Source: Oscillospiraceae bacterium (GTDB lineage: Bacteria > Bacillota > Clostridia > Oscillospirales > Oscillospiraceae). From it: DNA of 6,570 nt. The notes beneath the pieces are model-generated. The model had not been told where the DNA came from. It ran no database searches and saw only the letters and a program-made list of their open reading frames with translations. The translations under genes were made by a program, and so were the position numbers. Below are positions 5,526-6,570 of this stretch, piece after piece. How positions within the stretch are numbered: position 1 is the stretch's first letter; every line of letters starts with the position of its first letter. Where the stretch lies: the NCBI GenBank assembly GCA_031288675.1, contig JAITQY010000005.1, forward strand, positions 1-6,570, written 5' to 3'.

Positions 5526-6570
5526 TTATTCTTTTATCAGGATATTTAGGAACCGGCTGGGCGGATTGGTCATAGTTTTGCCGTACATCATCCGGCGTTT
5601 GGCGGAGGTGACGTACAGCTTCTGCTTTGCCCGGGTCATTGCGACGTAGCAGAGGCGGCGTTCCTCCTCCATTTCCTCCGGTTCTCCGATTGATTGCAAA
5701 CCGGGGAATATTCCGTCCTCCGCGCCGACAAGAAACACGACGGAGAATTCTAAGCCTTTTGCGCTGTGTATCGTCATCAGCTGAACCATATCAGTGTTCT
5801 GCGGGTCAGATTTGTCCATATCAGTGTACAAGGCGATTTCGTCCAGGTATGCCGGGAGAGAAGCGTTTTGTGAAGCGCGTGAAACATAATCAATAATAGA
5901 AGATTTAAGCTCCATTACATTTTCAATCCGAGTTTCGCTTTCAAGCGTCGCTTTTTCTTCGAGCGTACGGACATAGTCCGTTTTGTCAAGAAGAAAGTCA
6001 TAGAACTCGTCAAGGCGCATTTGAGCGACCTTATTACGAAGTTCCTCCATAATATCAATAAAGCGCGAAAGTTTAACGGATGAACTTGCAAGCTCCGGAT
6101 ACTTAGGGATATTTTGCAGAACTTCAAAAATCGGCTTTTGCTCCGCCGCGGCAATCGCCGCGACATTATCTATTGTCTTTTGTCCTATTCCGCGCGGAGG
6201 AGTATTTATAATCCTCAGCAAGCGCAGGTCATCATTAGGGTTGGCGACTACGGCAAGATAACTGACAACATCTTTTATTTCAGCGCGGTCAAAGAAGCGC
6301 ATTCCTCCGTATACGCGGTGAGGAACGCCGTTGCGCTTGAACGCAAGCTCAAAGTTCAGCGACTGCGCGTTTGTGCGGTATAGGATAGCCATATCGCGGT
6401 AGTTAAGTCCGCGAGCGTACCACTGCATAATCTGTACGGCGGCGTAATCGGCTTCGGCACGCTCATCCTGCGCGATTTTAAGCGTAAGCGGGTCGCCCTT
6501 ACCGTTGCCAGTCCAAAGCGTTTTCCCTTTACGGCTTGTGTTTTCACTGATAACAGCGTTCGCCGCGCTG
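5526..6570 (-). CDS. pcrA: ATP-dependent DNA helicase UvrD/PcrA, C-terminal part (5' end off the edge, short C-terminus)
   Basis: The frame is open from the right edge (first full codon at 6569) to TAA 5526-5528 and gives 347 residues of a superfamily 1A 3'-5' DNA helicase used in repair and replication. The ATG at 6426-6428 is internal: the residues before it include ANAVISENTSRKGKTLW, typical of PcrA. Numbering from that Met, motif IV is DMAILYRTNAQS (12-23), RVYGGMRFFDRAEIKD is at 38-53, motif V is MTIHSAKGLEF (218-228) with EDGIFPG (237-243), and motif VI is RLCYVAMTRAKQKLYVT (258-274). The P-loop and Walker B half lies outside the window. The protein stops just after PPSRFLNILIKE. PcrA proteins usually continue with a further linker and C-terminal Tudor-like domain, so the tail is missing or this is a short relative. 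Confidence 0.94.
   Translation of the reverse strand, partial: SAANAVISENTSRKGKTLWTGNGKGDPLTLKIAQDERAEADYAAVQIMQWYARGLNYRDMAILYRTNAQSLNFELAFKRNGVPHRVYGGMRFFDRAEIKDVVSYLAVVANPNDDLRLLRIINTPPRGIGQKTIDNVAAIAAAEQKPIFEVLQNIPKYPELASSSVKLSRFIDIMEELRNKVAQMRLDEFYDFLLDKTDYVRTLEEKATLESETRIENVMELKSSIIDYVSRASQNASLPAYLDEIALYTDMDKSDPQNTDMVQLMTIHSAKGLEFSVVFLVGAEDGIFPGLQSIGEPEEMEEERRLCYVAMTRAKQKLYVTSAKRRMMYGKTMTNPPSRFLNILIKE

Overview
The window looks like chromosomal DNA of a Gram-positive Clostridia-type bacterium (Oscillospiraceae/Ruminococcaceae-like). This is inferred from strong GGAGG-type ribosome binding sites, consensus TTGACA/TATAAT promoters, a type I-C style CRISPR repeat, a PcrA-like helicase and a chorismate-pathway cluster with fused enzymes. 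The genus cannot be told from the sequence.

Left part, 1-2590, + strand: the end of an aromatic amino acid operon. It starts inside pheA (prephenate dehydratase with its ACT domain; the N-terminus is off the edge). pheA overlaps by GTGA a fused shikimate kinase/type II 3-dehydroquinate dehydratase, which is followed 2 nt later by aroE (shikimate dehydrogenase). Together they cover shikimate-pathway steps 3, 4 and 5 plus the phenylalanine branch. The 280-bp gap after aroE holds a perfect consensus promoter pointing backwards, antisense to aroE.

Middle, 2871-4695: a small DUF454 (YbaN-like) membrane protein on + and cobyric acid synthase cobQ on -. The two are convergent and overlap by 41 bp. 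cobQ has its own consensus promoter and no visible cobalamin riboswitch.

Accessory segment, about 4760-5525, AT-richer than its surroundings: the most interesting part. A strong + strand promoter drives a predicted RNA of about 115 nt. The RNA carries one complete 33-nt type I-C-like CRISPR repeat (8-bp stem, GCAA loop, 11-nt handle) and ends at a terminator hairpin. No second full repeat follows and no cas genes are visible. Immediately after the repeat, in the opposite orientation, lies the broken remnant of an ImmA/IrrE-like gene. It is translationally coupled to an intact XRE/Cro-CI type repressor that has its own promoter and a palindromic operator candidate. Beyond the repressor promoter, 19 bases of the same CRISPR repeat recur in inverted orientation. 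A phage- or ICE-type repressor module is therefore bracketed by inverted CRISPR-repeat sequences. Possible readings are a solitary repeat unit (RNA anti-CRISPR-like or CreA-like), or the scar of a lost I-C array.

Right edge, 5526-6570, - strand: the C-terminal half of a UvrD/PcrA superfamily 1 helicase that stops soon after motif VI, close to the inverted repeat copy.
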